Made by a program: the position numbers and the translations under genes. From the NCBI RefSeq assembly GCF_011045115.1, contig NZ_JAAKZG010000001.1:62001-126000 (forward strand): 64,000 nt of DNA. The letters run 5' to 3'. This DNA is from Mesorhizobium zhangyense (GTDB taxonomy: Bacteria > Pseudomonadota > Alphaproteobacteria > Rhizobiales > Rhizobiaceae). The notes below the pieces were generated by a model, which ran no database searches, was not told where the DNA came from, and was given only the letters and a program-made list of their open reading frames with translations. Positions within the stretch are counted from its first letter, which is position 1. Each line of letters begins with the position of its first letter. This document shows positions 34,901 through 42,727 of the stretch, piece after piece.

Positions 34901-35147
34901 GCTGCGATTGAGGCCGATCCTGATGACCGCCTTCGCCTTCATCCTGGGCGTCGTGCCGCTGATGATCGCCACAGGCCCGGGCGCCGAAATGCGGCAATCG
35001 CTGGGTACGGCGGTATTCTCGGGCATGCTTGGCGTGACGATCGTCGGCCTGTTCCTGACACCTGTGTTCTACGTGACGCTTCGGCGGCTGTTCCCTTATC
35101 GAAAGCTGGAGGAAGAGGCGGCGGTTGTTCGGGGGGCCGATATTTAA
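31971..35147 (+). CDS. HAE1-type RND multidrug efflux pump
   Basis: A 1058-residue inner-membrane RND transporter of normal length, with 12 membrane segments and two large periplasmic loops. Seen are the start MRFSHFFVDRPIFAAVL, GTDLDQAQVLVQNRVS, the proton-relay segment GIVVDDAIVVVENVERN, and GFIPQMDQGYAIVVVQLPEG. It exports hydrophobic drugs or toxic compounds by proton antiport. No outer-membrane TolC-like gene follows, so it must borrow one from elsewhere. Confidence 0.95.
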   Translation: MRFSHFFVDRPIFAAVLSIVLLIVGGIAYTQLPVAQYPEIAPPTIVVRAAYPGADAETVAATVATPIEQEINGVENMLYMSSYSSEDGAMALTITFEIGTDLDQAQVLVQNRVSVAEPRLPEEVRRLGVTTAKSSPDLMMVVHMLSPDDTYDQLYVSNYARTRIRDVLLRLDGVGDVIIFGEREYALRIWLDPEKLSSYGMTAGDVVEALREQNVQVSGGSIGAPPVTGGSAFQYTVTTQGRFEDARDFRYVIVKSTEGRLISLEDVARIELGAKDYVTNSYLNGKQAVALGIFQRPGTNALAAADEIQKTVADLAADFPKGLAYEIVYNPTEFIAESINEVYKTIAEAILLVVIVIIVFLQSWRMAIVPIVAIPVSLIGTLAFLYAFGFSLNMLTLFGLVLAVGIVVDDAIVVVENVERNIALGQTPRRAAHRTMDEVGTAVLAISLVLISVFVPTAFIPGISGQFYLQFAITIAVSTAISAFNSLTLSPALAATLFKPHHEGEHSNFFLARWGRALADGFNNGFDRLSHGYAKLVHLLVGSWTALLAMLLVFAALIYATVYMLQTVPRGFIPQMDQGYAIVVVQLPEGSSLGRTDAVVQKASEIIRKTPGVANAVAFAGFSGATFTNASNSGVIFAAFNSFEERLKEGQSSGQIIGNLYGSLQSIQEAFIIALPPPPVPGIGNSGGFKMMLQERNSADMRPILALAYEIAGKANQTAGLTGVFTTFSASSPQFFLEIDRDKARILNVPIPNIFETLSINLGTAYVNDFNAFGRVYQVRAQADQAFRLERDDILKLKVRSATGALVPLGTLVEIRDVTGPSLVQRYNMYVSVPVQGNAAPGVSTGDALKAMEKVATETLPQGTSFEWTELALQESQTGNTAILIFGLSVLFVFLALSAQYESWIMPFAIVLIVPLGVLAALIGVAFRGLDNNVLVQIGLVVLVGLAAKNAILIVEFARQGQEHGASAVEAAVEAARLRLRPILMTAFAFILGVVPLMIATGPGAEMRQSLGTAVFSGMLGVTIVGLFLTPVFYVTLRRLFPYRKLEEEAAVVRGADI

Positions 35148-35245
35148 AGCCTGCGGCAATGATGGTCGGATATGCCTGGTCTTCCGGCATTATCCGCGAT
35201 GCGGCTTGTTTGGCGAAAATCGACTGAAACAGGGAGAGACAATCC

Positions 35246-35629
35246 ATGTTCTACGCCATCCTGGCTTATCACGAGGAGGGAGTGGTCGAATCCTGGACGA
35301 AAGAAGAGGATGAGACACTGATGGCCGAACTGCTTCAGGTCAATGATCGCCTCGTCGGGGAAAAGCGTTTGGGCCCGGCCGCACGGCTCGGCCCGACGCA
35401 AGGCGCTGTGACCTTGCGAGGGGAGGGTGCCGGTTTGGTCACCGACGGCCCCTTTGCCGAGACCAAGGAGCAGTTGCTCGGTTTCTATGTTGTCGATTTC
35501 CCGACGATCGAGGCAGCCGTCGCTGCGGCGCGCGACCTGCGTCGCGCCAATCCGACTGCAGTGTATGAAATCCGGCCGATCTCGCTCTATCTCCCCGGCG
35601 CGCCGCTGACGGCCGGAGACGAGAGCTAG
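35246..35629 (+). CDS. YciI/DGPF-domain protein
   Basis: A 127-residue dimeric ferredoxin-like-fold protein of the YCII-related (DGPF) family, with VTDGPFAETKEQLLGFYVVD near residue 65. Proteins of this type are usually encoded next to an ECF sigma factor, but here the next gene is dusA. Its function is not known. The ATG at 35246 follows GGGAGAG about 7 bp upstream. It lies 100 bp downstream of the RND pump and may be an independent unit. Confidence 0.85.
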   Translation: MFYAILAYHEEGVVESWTKEEDETLMAELLQVNDRLVGEKRLGPAARLGPTQGAVTLRGEGAGLVTDGPFAETKEQLLGFYVVDFPTIEAAVAAARDLRRANPTAVYEIRPISLYLPGAPLTAGDES

Positions 35630-35639
35630 CAAGCCTTCC

Positions 35640-35976
35640 AGATATTCTCCTCAATGCGTTGTGTCGAACAGGCACCAAAGAGCCAGAAATGGTGTGGTGG
35701 CCGATGCCTCCATGGCATGAAGTATGTTCGGCTCATTGTAGAGCCCCGCGCGCCAGCATACCGTGGAGCGCTTTACCTTCAGGTGCATATGATGCAGCCG
35801 ACCGGCATGATCTGATGAGGGTTGCGTCGAAATGTGTTATCAGCCTGTCGAGTTTATCCTGCGTCGGTCGCCGATCTGGCTCTTGCCCTTTGCCGCCGAG
35901 GCAGCCATCTAAACGTACCAAAAAGTGTCGCACTGTGGCCTATATTCGTGTGCACTCGGCACGACCTAACGATTTG
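35640..35976. other. Intergenic region before dusA
   Basis: This gap of about 340 bp between the YciI gene and dusA contains no reading frame with a ribosome site and codon use like its neighbours. The last 60 bases (35920-35976) are AT-richer, with TATATT at 35941, and may hold the dusA promoter. No tRNA, repeat or strong hairpin is seen. Confidence 0.5.
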
Positions 35977-36984
35977 ATGTTAAAGAAAACGATGAAATAC
36001 CAATACGTTAGACTCTCCGTTGCACCCATGATGGACTGGACTGACCGCCATTGCCGGTTTTTCCATCGCCAACTCACCAGCCGTGCACTGCTCTACACTG
36101 AGATGGTGGTGGCCGACGCCGTCATTCATGGTGCGCGCGAGCGGCTGCTTGGGTTTTCGCCACAGGAGCATCCGATTGCGCTGCAGCTTGGTGGCTCCGA
36201 CCCGGTAAAGCTGGCCGAGGCCGCGCGCGTCGGCGAGGCGTTCGGCTATGACGAGATCAACCTCAATGTCGGCTGCCCGTCCGACCGCGTGCAGTCTGGT
36301 ACTTTTGGCGCCTGCCTGATGAAGACGCCGGCTCTGGTTGCCGATTGCACGGCGGCGATGAAGGCTGCGGTGAAGATACCGGTCACGGTCAAATGCCGTA
36401 TCGGTGTCGATGAACAGGACCCCGAGCCGGCGCTGGATGCGCTGGCCGACGGGGTGTTCGAAGCTGGCGCGGATGCGCTGTGGGTGCATGCGCGCAAGGC
36501 GTGGCTGGAGGGGCTGAGCCCCAAGGAAAACCGAGATATCCCGCCGCTCGACTATGATCGCGTCTACCGGCTCAAGGCCAAAAATCCGAATCGATTCATC
36601 GGCATCAATGGCGGTATTCAGACACTGGATGAAAGCAGCCGGCATCTGGAGCATGTCGATGGCGTCATGCTCGGCCGCGCCGCCTATCACACGCCCGGCG
36701 TCCTCATCGATGCCGATGCCGCGCTCTATGGCGATGCCGCGCGCGATTTCGACTTTGCCGCGTTGATCGAGACGATGGCCGACTATGCCGGCCGTCATAT
36801 TGCTGAGGGCGGGCGTCTCGGCCATGTCACGCGCCATATGGTTGGGTTGTTCCATGGCATGCCCGGCGCGCGGCGCTTCCGCCAGATATTGTCCACCGAC
36901 GCCACCCGTCCGGGCGCCGGGCCGGATGTGTTGCGCCAGGCCTCTGCCGAGATCGATTTCGAGCGCGCCAGCCAGGCAGCCTGA
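35977..36984 (+). CDS. dusA: tRNA-dihydrouridine synthase A
   Basis: A 335-residue FMN enzyme that reduces uridine in the D-loop of tRNA. Seen are LSVAPMMDWTDRHCRFF at the start, the NLNVGCPSDRVQSGTFGACL active-site segment with catalytic Cys, and VHARKAWLEGLSPKENR, which is specific to DusA. Starts at 35977 or 35992 are both possible and neither has a strong ribosome site; relatives usually begin just before this conserved part. Confidence 0.93.
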   Translation: MLKKTMKYQYVRLSVAPMMDWTDRHCRFFHRQLTSRALLYTEMVVADAVIHGARERLLGFSPQEHPIALQLGGSDPVKLAEAARVGEAFGYDEINLNVGCPSDRVQSGTFGACLMKTPALVADCTAAMKAAVKIPVTVKCRIGVDEQDPEPALDALADGVFEAGADALWVHARKAWLEGLSPKENRDIPPLDYDRVYRLKAKNPNRFIGINGGIQTLDESSRHLEHVDGVMLGRAAYHTPGVLIDADAALYGDAARDFDFAALIETMADYAGRHIAEGGRLGHVTRHMVGLFHGMPGARRFRQILSTDATRPGAGPDVLRQASAEIDFERASQAA

Positions 36985-37049
36985 CCAGTCCCAGCTCCTC
37001 CGAATTTTCATCGGCCAAACGCCGACAGGAATTGTGCTTGCCAATCCAA

Positions 37050-37063
37050 TAAGTATCTACTTA
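37050..37063. promoter_or_regulatory. Likely ArsR-type operator palindrome
   Basis: TAAGTA-TC-TACTTA is a perfect inverted repeat ending one base before the first possible ArsR start at 37065. A regulator sitting here would block the start of its own operon. The position also leaves no room for a ribosome site before 37065. Confidence 0.55.
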
Positions 37064-37064
37064 T

Positions 37065-37388
37065 ATGTTTGGCATGATCGAGTCGGAAATCTTTCGCGCC
37101 CTTGCCGATCCCACCCGTCGCGCCGTGTTCGAGCGGCTGGCGGGCGGCGAGATGAGCGTCGGCGACCTCAAGGCGGGCTTTGAAATTTCGCAGCCGGCGG
37201 TTTCCCAGCATCTGGCCGCGCTGCGCAAGGCCGGACTGGTGACCGAGCGGCGGGAAGGGCGCAACGTGTTCTATCGCGTCGAGCCCGAAGGCCTGTCGCC
37301 GCTTGCCGGATGGGTCGAGCGCTACCGCAATTTCTGGCCGGATCGTGTCGAACGGCTGAAGGACGTGCTGAAGGGAATGGACCAATGA
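37065..37388 (+). CDS. ArsR-family transcriptional regulator
   Basis: A 107-residue winged-helix regulator: IFRALADPTRRAVFERL, then the recognition helix ISQPAVSQHLAALRKAGLV and the wing REGRNVFYRV. It has no metal-binding cysteines and belongs to the group paired with SRPBCC proteins. The start may be 37065, leaderless and abutting the palindrome, or 37074 (MIESEIF). It overlaps the SRPBCC gene by ATGA. Autoregulation through the upstream palindrome is inferred. Confidence 0.88.
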   Translation: MFGMIESEIFRALADPTRRAVFERLAGGEMSVGDLKAGFEISQPAVSQHLAALRKAGLVTERREGRNVFYRVEPEGLSPLAGWVERYRNFWPDRVERLKDVLKGMDQ

Positions 37389-37816
37389 GCAATGACCGTG
37401 CGCATGACCGTGAGGAAATCGTCGTGGAGTGCAACCTGCCGGATGCGCCGGAAAAGGTCTGGCGCGCGCTGACCGTGCCGGAACTGCTTTCCGCCTGGCT
37501 GTTGCCCAACGATATCCGCCCGGAGGAGGGCGCGCGCTTTTCCTTCGAAGGCGGTCCGGGCGTGGGTGGCAAGGTTTCGTGCGAAGTGCTCGACATCGAG
37601 CCGCACCGGCACATCCGCTATTCCTGGCGCGATGGCGATGCCGAGCGCGAGGGCGTGGCGAGCACGGTCAGCTTCGAACTCACGCGGACCGCGGTCGGCG
37701 GCACGCATCTGCGCATTGCCCATGAGGCGCGCGTCGTGGCGCTCCCGGCCGCGCGACCGAAGACCATCGCTGCTGCCAATTCGAACCGGCCCGCCTCCAT
37801 GTTGTTGGCGGCCTGA
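37385..37816 (+). CDS. SRPBCC (AHSA1-like) domain protein
   Basis: A 143-residue START/Bet v1-like ligand-binding domain (EIVVECNLPDAPEKVWRALT at the start, then FEGGPGVGGKVSCEVLDIEP). It forms a hydrophobic pocket for an unknown ligand. It is translated from an ATG overlapping the ArsR stop (ATGA), and such ArsR-SRPBCC pairs are common. The C-terminal tail of about 25 residues looks less conserved. Confidence 0.82.
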   Translation: MSNDRAHDREEIVVECNLPDAPEKVWRALTVPELLSAWLLPNDIRPEEGARFSFEGGPGVGGKVSCEVLDIEPHRHIRYSWRDGDAEREGVASTVSFELTRTAVGGTHLRIAHEARVVALPAARPKTIAAANSNRPASMLLAA

Positions 37817-37837
37817 TATCTTCACAGGAGAACGACC

Positions 37838-38446
37838 ATGAGCGGAATTTCCAATCTCGTGCCGATGGTCATCGAGCAGTCGAGCCGGGGCGAGCGCGCC
37901 TTCGACATTTTTTCGCGGCTGCTGCGCGAGCGCATCATCTTCATCAACGGGCCGATCGATGACAACGTTTCGGCGCTGGTCTGCGCGCAACTTCTATCGC
38001 TGGAATCGGACAATCCGAAAAAGGAGATCGCGCTCTACATCAACTCGCCGGGCGGCGTGGTCTCCAGCGGCTTCGCCATCTACGATACGATGCAGTACAT
38101 CAACAGCCCGGTTTCCACTGTCTGCATGGGCACGGCGGGCTCGATGGGTTCTTTTCTCCTGATGGCCGGCGCGCCGGGAATGCGCATCGCGCTGCCCAAC
38201 GCCAGCATCATCCTGCACCAGCCGTCCGGCGGGTTTCAGGGACAGGCATCCGACATCCAGCGCCACGCCGAGGATATCATCAAGGTCAAGAAGCGCATGT
38301 ACGCGCTCTACGCCAAGCATTGCGGGCGCACCATGGAGGAGGTCGAGCGCACGCTGGACCGCGACTATTTCATGACCGCCGAGGAAGCCCGCGACTGGGG
38401 TATCGTCGACCATATCTATGAGCGGCGGGAACTGACTGCGGCTTGA
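37838..38446 (+). CDS. clpP: ClpP-family serine peptidase (paralogue)
   Basis: A 202-residue ClpP with complete catalytic triad: Ser102 (GTAGSMGS), His127 (IILHQPSGG) and Asp176 (LDRDYF). It assembles into the barrel-shaped peptidase used by Clp ATPases. The sequence around Ser is [11 protein letters not shown] rather than the GQAASMGA of the usual housekeeping enzyme, and clpX is not adjacent, so this is probably a second ClpP. It follows the ArsR-SRPBCC pair by 21 bp with its own ribosome site (CAGGAGA). Confidence 0.9.
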   Translation: MSGISNLVPMVIEQSSRGERAFDIFSRLLRERIIFINGPIDDNVSALVCAQLLSLESDNPKKEIALYINSPGGVVSSGFAIYDTMQYINSPVSTVCMGTAGSMGSFLLMAGAPGMRIALPNASIILHQPSGGFQGQASDIQRHAEDIIKVKKRMYALYAKHCGRTMEEVERTLDRDYFMTAEEARDWGIVDHIYERRELTAA

Positions 38447-38477
38447 TAGGACCGGCAGTTTTTGCGATTGCGGATTA

Positions 38478-38625
38478 CCCCTCTCCGTCGCGCTTCGCGC
38501 GCCACCTCTCCCCGCAGGCGGGGCGAGGAACCCAAGTCCTGAAACGCCGCGACCTCACAGAATCTAGGTTCCTCTCCCTCGCAAAGCGGGGGAGAGGTGG
38601 CGCGCGAAGCGCGACGGAGAGGGGG
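38478..38625. repeat. Large intergenic palindrome
   Basis: The left arm 38478-38532 (beginning CCCCTCTCCGTCGCGCTTCG) and right arm 38567-38625 (ending GCGCGACGGAGAGGGG) are reverse complements over nearly 55 bp. It lies between the convergent clpP and glyoxalase genes, where it could act as a two-way terminator. The form is that of dispersed rhizobial intergenic palindromes. Confidence 0.85.
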
Positions 38626-38649
38626 AGTTCACGCAAGACGCCGCTTCAA

Positions 38650-39003
38650 TCAAGCCGCATGCGCCAGAATGTTCACCAGCTTGCCAAACGGATCGCGCAC
38701 ATAAAACCGCCTCACGCCCCAAGGCTCGTCGGCCGGTCCATATTCCACGGCAATGCCGGCTTTCTTCACCCGCTCCAACGCCTCATCCAAATCATCCACC
38801 TCGATCGAAAGGTCCGGTACCGGCGTTCCCGAGCCGCCTTGCTCGGCAAAGCTGATCTGGACGGTCATTGCTTCCTGCGAGCCGTAGGTGGCGATCCAGC
38901 CGATATCCATCAGCAGGTCGAGGCCGAGAATGTCGTGATAGAAGCGCCGGGCTGCGGCGACATTCGGCGTGTCGATATTGGCTACGATGCGCTTGACCTT
39001 CAT
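38650..39003 (-). CDS. VOC-family (glyoxalase/dioxygenase-like) protein
   Basis: A 117-residue protein of the vicinal oxygen chelate fold: KVKRIVANIDTPNVAAARRFY at the start, LSIEVDDLDEALERVKKAG in the middle, and GVRRFYVRDPFGKLVNILAH at the end. These metal-binding folds serve as glyoxalases, dioxygenases or drug-binding proteins; the substrate cannot be told. The ribosome site GGGAGG lies 7 bp upstream. Confidence 0.85.
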   Translation of the reverse strand: MKVKRIVANIDTPNVAAARRFYHDILGLDLLMDIGWIATYGSQEAMTVQISFAEQGGSGTPVPDLSIEVDDLDEALERVKKAGIAVEYGPADEPWGVRRFYVRDPFGKLVNILAHAA

Positions 39004-39033
39004 TCCAATCCTCCCGATTGAAATTTTACGGCG

Positions 39034-39738
39034 TCAGTCCCGCAGGATCATGCGGTCGCCGCGCATGTCGAAGCCTGACAGCGTGCCGATGAAATTCATG
39101 CCGAGCAGGCTCTGGTCGAGCATGCCGGGGGCGGCGACCAGCAGCGTCACGTTGCGCCGGGTGATCGCGCCGAGCGTCAGTTCCTTGGCCGTCACCCTTG
39201 CCGCGGTGGCGTTGCCGTTGGCGGTCGAAACCGGGATCGTATAGGCGAGCGTTTCAGGATCGAAGCCGGCGCGGCGGGCGTCGTTGGCCGTCAGCACGGT
39301 GCTTGTCGCGCCCGTGTCGACCAGAACCTGCATGGCCGCGCCATCCACCGAAATCCGGGCTTCGAAATGGCCGTTCGGCATTTTTTCCAGCGTCACCGTC
39401 GTGCGTCCGTCGGAGTCGGTGATCGAAAGCGGGCTGCCGGGCACCAGTCCGGCGGTGACGCGGCTGGCGATATCCTGCAATTCATAGCGATACTGATAGC
39501 CTGCGATGAACACGAGGATCACCAGCAGCCACAGCGCCAGATTGCGGGCCACGTCACCCAGACGGTGCCGTGAGCCGAGGATGCCGGCGCCAACCACCGC
39601 GCCGAAAATGCCGAGATAGAGTACGCGGCCGAATGTGTCGCTGGACAGGCCGGAAACATCGCCGCTCATGTCGTTCAGCACGAGCAGGACCAGCCCGACC
39701 GCCATAACCCCAAGAATGATCCAGATCGAACGGCTCAT
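39034..39738 (-). CDS. Membrane-anchored retropepsin-like aspartic protease
   Basis: A 234-residue protein of the bacterial retropepsin-like group (TIGR02281). About three membrane segments lie in residues 4-82; the soluble C-terminal half carries the catalytic motif LVDTGATSTVLT with Asp141, and LLGMNFIGTLSGFD at the end. It would dimerise to form an active aspartic protease in the periplasm. Its gene begins 4 bp after the DUF1289 gene ends, so the two are one operon. Confidence 0.88.
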   Translation of the reverse strand: MSRSIWIILGVMAVGLVLLVLNDMSGDVSGLSSDTFGRVLYLGIFGAVVGAGILGSRHRLGDVARNLALWLLVILVFIAGYQYRYELQDIASRVTAGLVPGSPLSITDSDGRTTVTLEKMPNGHFEARISVDGAAMQVLVDTGATSTVLTANDARRAGFDPETLAYTIPVSTANGNATAARVTAKELTLGAITRRNVTLLVAAPGMLDQSLLGMNFIGTLSGFDMRGDRMILRD

Positions 39739-39742
39739 GCAG

Positions 39743-39976
39743 TCAAATCACCTGGCCGCGTTCTCGCGCCATGCGCGTGCGCCGCGTTTCGCGGCGAGGC
39801 CGCCGCTCGACCGTTTCGAGCCGCGCCGGCAGAAGCGCCATCACCTCGCGGCGCTGCACCGGCGTCATGTCGAGCCAGGCGGAGATTTCGTCGCGCGTGC
39901 GCCCGCAACCGAAGCAATAGCCGGTTTTCATGTCCATCGAGCAGACAAGGATGCACGGTGATTCGATCGCCGCCAT
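39743..39976 (-). CDS. DUF1289 small cysteine-rich protein
   Basis: A 77-residue protein with the DUF1289 pattern ESPCILVCSMDMKTGYCFGC, four cysteines that could bind zinc or an iron-sulphur cluster, followed by RTRDEISAWLDMTPVQRREV and an Arg-rich tail. The function is unknown. The ATG at 39976 directly precedes the domain. It is co-transcribed with the aspartic protease and diverges from cobT over 130 bp. Confidence 0.85.
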   Translation of the reverse strand: MAAIESPCILVCSMDMKTGYCFGCGRTRDEISAWLDMTPVQRREVMALLPARLETVERRPRRETRRTRMARERGQVI

Positions 39977-40109
39977 TTCGGATTCCCGTTGTCCTTTCCA
40001 GATGGGCCAGACGGATCGCCAATGCAAGCCCCAGGCCCTTGGCCCATTGTGCCACGCGGCCATCGCGGCTATGCCGCAGCCGACGACGATTTTAGCGGAC
40101 ATTTACGAC

Positions 40110-41096
40110 ATGACCAGCGCGCTTCCCTTCGACGATTTTCGCACATTGCTGACGAAACTGCCGGCCGGCAACGCGGCGGCTGGCGAACGCGTGCGGGATC
40201 AGTTCGACCGCGCCGACAAGCCGAGAGGTTCGCTCGGCAGGCTGGAAGACCTCGCAGTGTGGTTGGCGACGTGGACCGGACGACCGCCTGCGGTGAACCG
40301 GCCGCTGGTTGCGATTTTTGCCGGTAACCACGGCGTCGTTGAACAGAACATCTCGCCACGCACTATGGAAGCGACCGCGCGGGCGGTCGAGCTCACCGCC
40401 GCCGGTGGGGCGGCGATCAACCAGATCTGCCTGGCCTACGATATCGGCCTGAAGGTCTTCGACCTCGCGCTGCATCTGCCGACCGCCGACATCTCTCGGG
40501 AAGCTGCCCTCGACGAGCGCGGCTGCGCGGCCACCATGGCGTTCGGCATGGAGGCCATCGCCGGCACGGACCTTCTCACCATCGGCGATCTCGGTGTCGG
40601 CAACTCGACTGTCGCCGCTGCGATTCTTGCAGCTCTCCATGGCGGTACCGGTGCGGATTGGGTCGGGCCGGGTTCGGGTGCCGATGCAGCTATGATTGCC
40701 CGCAAGGCGGAGGTGGTGGACGCAGCCCTTGCCGTGCATGCCGGCCACTTGAAAGACCCGTTCGAGGTGCTGCGCCGTGTCGGCGGGCGCGAGTTCGCGG
40801 CCATCGCCGGCGCCATCATCGCCGCGCGAATGGAGCGTATCCCGGTCATCCTTGATGGCTTTGCCGCAACCGCAGCAGCCTCCGTGCTTTACGCAATTCA
40901 GCCGGGCGCCTTGGATCATTGTGTGATCGCGCAGCTTTCGCCCGAACCGAGCCATGCGAAGGCTGTCGAGAAGCTCGGGATGCGGCCCTTGCTCGATCTC
41001 GGCGTCAGCCATGGCGAAGGGGCGGGCGGTGCGCTCGCCGCCGGAATGGTCAAGGCGGCGGCGCTGTGCAGCACCGGCATGGCTGCCGCACTTTAG
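40110..41096 (+). CDS. cobT: Nicotinate-nucleotide:dimethylbenzimidazole phosphoribosyltransferase
   Basis: A 328-residue enzyme of the CobT family, which makes alpha-ribazole phosphate for the lower ligand of vitamin B12. Typical segments are DKPRGSLGRLEDLAVWLA, FAGNHGVVEQNISP, IGDLGVGNSTVAAA and the C-terminal SHGEGAGGALA with the catalytic Glu. The ATG at 40110 begins just before the conserved part. No cobS or other B12 gene lies alongside, and I see no B12 riboswitch in the 130-bp upstream gap. Confidence 0.93.
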   Translation: MTSALPFDDFRTLLTKLPAGNAAAGERVRDQFDRADKPRGSLGRLEDLAVWLATWTGRPPAVNRPLVAIFAGNHGVVEQNISPRTMEATARAVELTAAGGAAINQICLAYDIGLKVFDLALHLPTADISREAALDERGCAATMAFGMEAIAGTDLLTIGDLGVGNSTVAAAILAALHGGTGADWVGPGSGADAAMIARKAEVVDAALAVHAGHLKDPFEVLRRVGGREFAAIAGAIIAARMERIPVILDGFAATAAASVLYAIQPGALDHCVIAQLSPEPSHAKAVEKLGMRPLLDLGVSHGEGAGGALAAGMVKAAALCSTGMAAAL

Positions 41097-41122
41097 AGGC
41101 GCTGATTTTCCACCTTGGGAGG

Positions 41123-42664
41123 TTAGCGTCTGCGCCCACCAACTGCCACCGCCGCCTTCGTCGGCAGCGCCGGCAGGACTTCCATGACCCGCGACGCCGG
41201 GAAGATGGCGATGGCTTCCGTGCCCACGCGCAGCTTGGAGTGAAGCTGGAACTCGCCGCCATGCATCTCCAGCAGGCCCTGGACGATCGGCAGGCCGAGC
41301 CCGGTTCCCTGTTCTGCGCTTTTGATGGCGATCGAACCCTGGCCGAAGGCTGACAGCACCACCGGGATTTCTTCGGCCGGAATACCGGGGCCGTTGTCCT
41401 TCACTGAAATGTATTGCCCGCCACCCGCCGTCCAGCCGACGCGCACGCGGATTTCGCCGCCGGATGAGGTGAACTTGATCGCATTGGACAGAAGGTTCAG
41501 CGTGATCTGGCGCACGGCGCGCTCGTCGGCGAACAGGCGCGGCAGCTCCGGCTCAAACTCCTGGATCACCTTCAGGTTCTTGTTATAGGCCTTCAGTTCC
41601 ATCAGGTGGCAGCATTCCTCGACGATGTAGAGAAGGCGCACCGGTTCCTCGTTGAGCTGGTAGCGGCCGGCCTCGATGCGTGACAGGTCGAGGATTTCGT
41701 TGATGAGGTCGAGCAAATGCTGGCCGGAATCGTGCACATCGCGGGCATAGTCGCGGTAGGTCGGGTTCTGCATCGGCCCCAGAACCTCGTTCGACATCAC
41801 TTCGGAAAAACCGAGAATGGCATTCAGCGGCGTCCGCAATTCGTGGCTCATCGAGGCAAGAAAGCGTGACTTGGCGAGATTGGCCTCTTCGGCGCGGCGG
41901 CGTGCCTCGTCCGACATGGATTTGGCGGTTTCCAGCTCGGCGATCAGCCCGTCCTTTTCGGAGCGGAAGGAAAGCAGCATCACCGACGAGCGGTTCAGGC
42001 GGCTGGCGACATAGACGAAGAAGGGCAACGACAACGCCAGCAGCGCCAGCATGACGAGATCGGCAGGGTCCGGCTCGGTAACGCCGAACGCGGCATAGAC
42101 CGCAACCGGCAATGCGAACGTGGTGAGCAGCGCGCCGCGCAGGGACGAAGCGATCAGCGCGGTGGCTGCCATCGCCAGCAGCAGCACGACGGCCTTGACG
42201 ATGGGAAACTGGTCGACCTGGCATTCGTTGCAGTTGATTGCCGCGAAATAGGCCCAGCCGAGACCGGTGATGAAATGCCCGATCAGGAAGTTTCGCGTGG
42301 TCCGTGCGGTTTCGAGCTTGGTCGTCTCTGATTTTTCGACGCGGTGCGCATAGAGCGCCAGTCCCGCATAGCAGATCATTGTCAGCAGCGCCCAGACCAT
42401 GATCTCGCCGCGCATGCCGATGAAAATTCCGGTGGCGGTTATTGCGAGAACCAGCAGCGGAATGGCGGTCGCGCTGCCCACCATCGCATTGGCGTGAAGT
42501 TTCAGCAGTTCGCGGTCGAAGGCAAGCGCGCCGGGCCGGTGCGAAAGCCGGTCACGCGTTTTGCGCACCGCGCGCGCGACATCGCTGTTGCGGTGCGGTT
42601 TCCTGCGGTCCACAATGAATTTGTCCGCCGTGTTAGAGCGCAGCAACGGCATGAATGTCTTCAA
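41123..42664 (-). CDS. PleC/PdhS-family sensor histidine kinase
   Basis: A 513-residue membrane kinase with about six segments in residues 65-220, a short coiled coil, HisKA with His274 (LASMSHELRTPLNAILGFSE) and HATPase (KDNGPGIPAEE, GTGLGLPIVQGL). The HisKA sequence through NEVLGPM and DLINEILDLSRIEAG is typical of the alphaproteobacterial PleC/DivJ/PdhS group that signals to DivK and the cell-cycle network. There is no receiver domain. It diverges from the nuclease gene. Confidence 0.88.
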   Translation of the reverse strand: MKTFMPLLRSNTADKFIVDRRKPHRNSDVARAVRKTRDRLSHRPGALAFDRELLKLHANAMVGSATAIPLLVLAITATGIFIGMRGEIMVWALLTMICYAGLALYAHRVEKSETTKLETARTTRNFLIGHFITGLGWAYFAAINCNECQVDQFPIVKAVVLLLAMAATALIASSLRGALLTTFALPVAVYAAFGVTEPDPADLVMLALLALSLPFFVYVASRLNRSSVMLLSFRSEKDGLIAELETAKSMSDEARRRAEEANLAKSRFLASMSHELRTPLNAILGFSEVMSNEVLGPMQNPTYRDYARDVHDSGQHLLDLINEILDLSRIEAGRYQLNEEPVRLLYIVEECCHLMELKAYNKNLKVIQEFEPELPRLFADERAVRQITLNLLSNAIKFTSSGGEIRVRVGWTAGGGQYISVKDNGPGIPAEEIPVVLSAFGQGSIAIKSAEQGTGLGLPIVQGLLEMHGGEFQLHSKLRVGTEAIAIFPASRVMEVLPALPTKAAVAVGGRRR

Positions 42665-42727
42665 CTTACGCGAGCAATGATTACAAACCGCAGACTAGGC
42701 CGGAATGATTAAGAGTTTGTTTGCCAT

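Noticed and set aside
39977-40109. Cobalamin riboswitch before cobT
   Set aside because: The gap is only about 130 bp and no B12-box-like conserved core was found.
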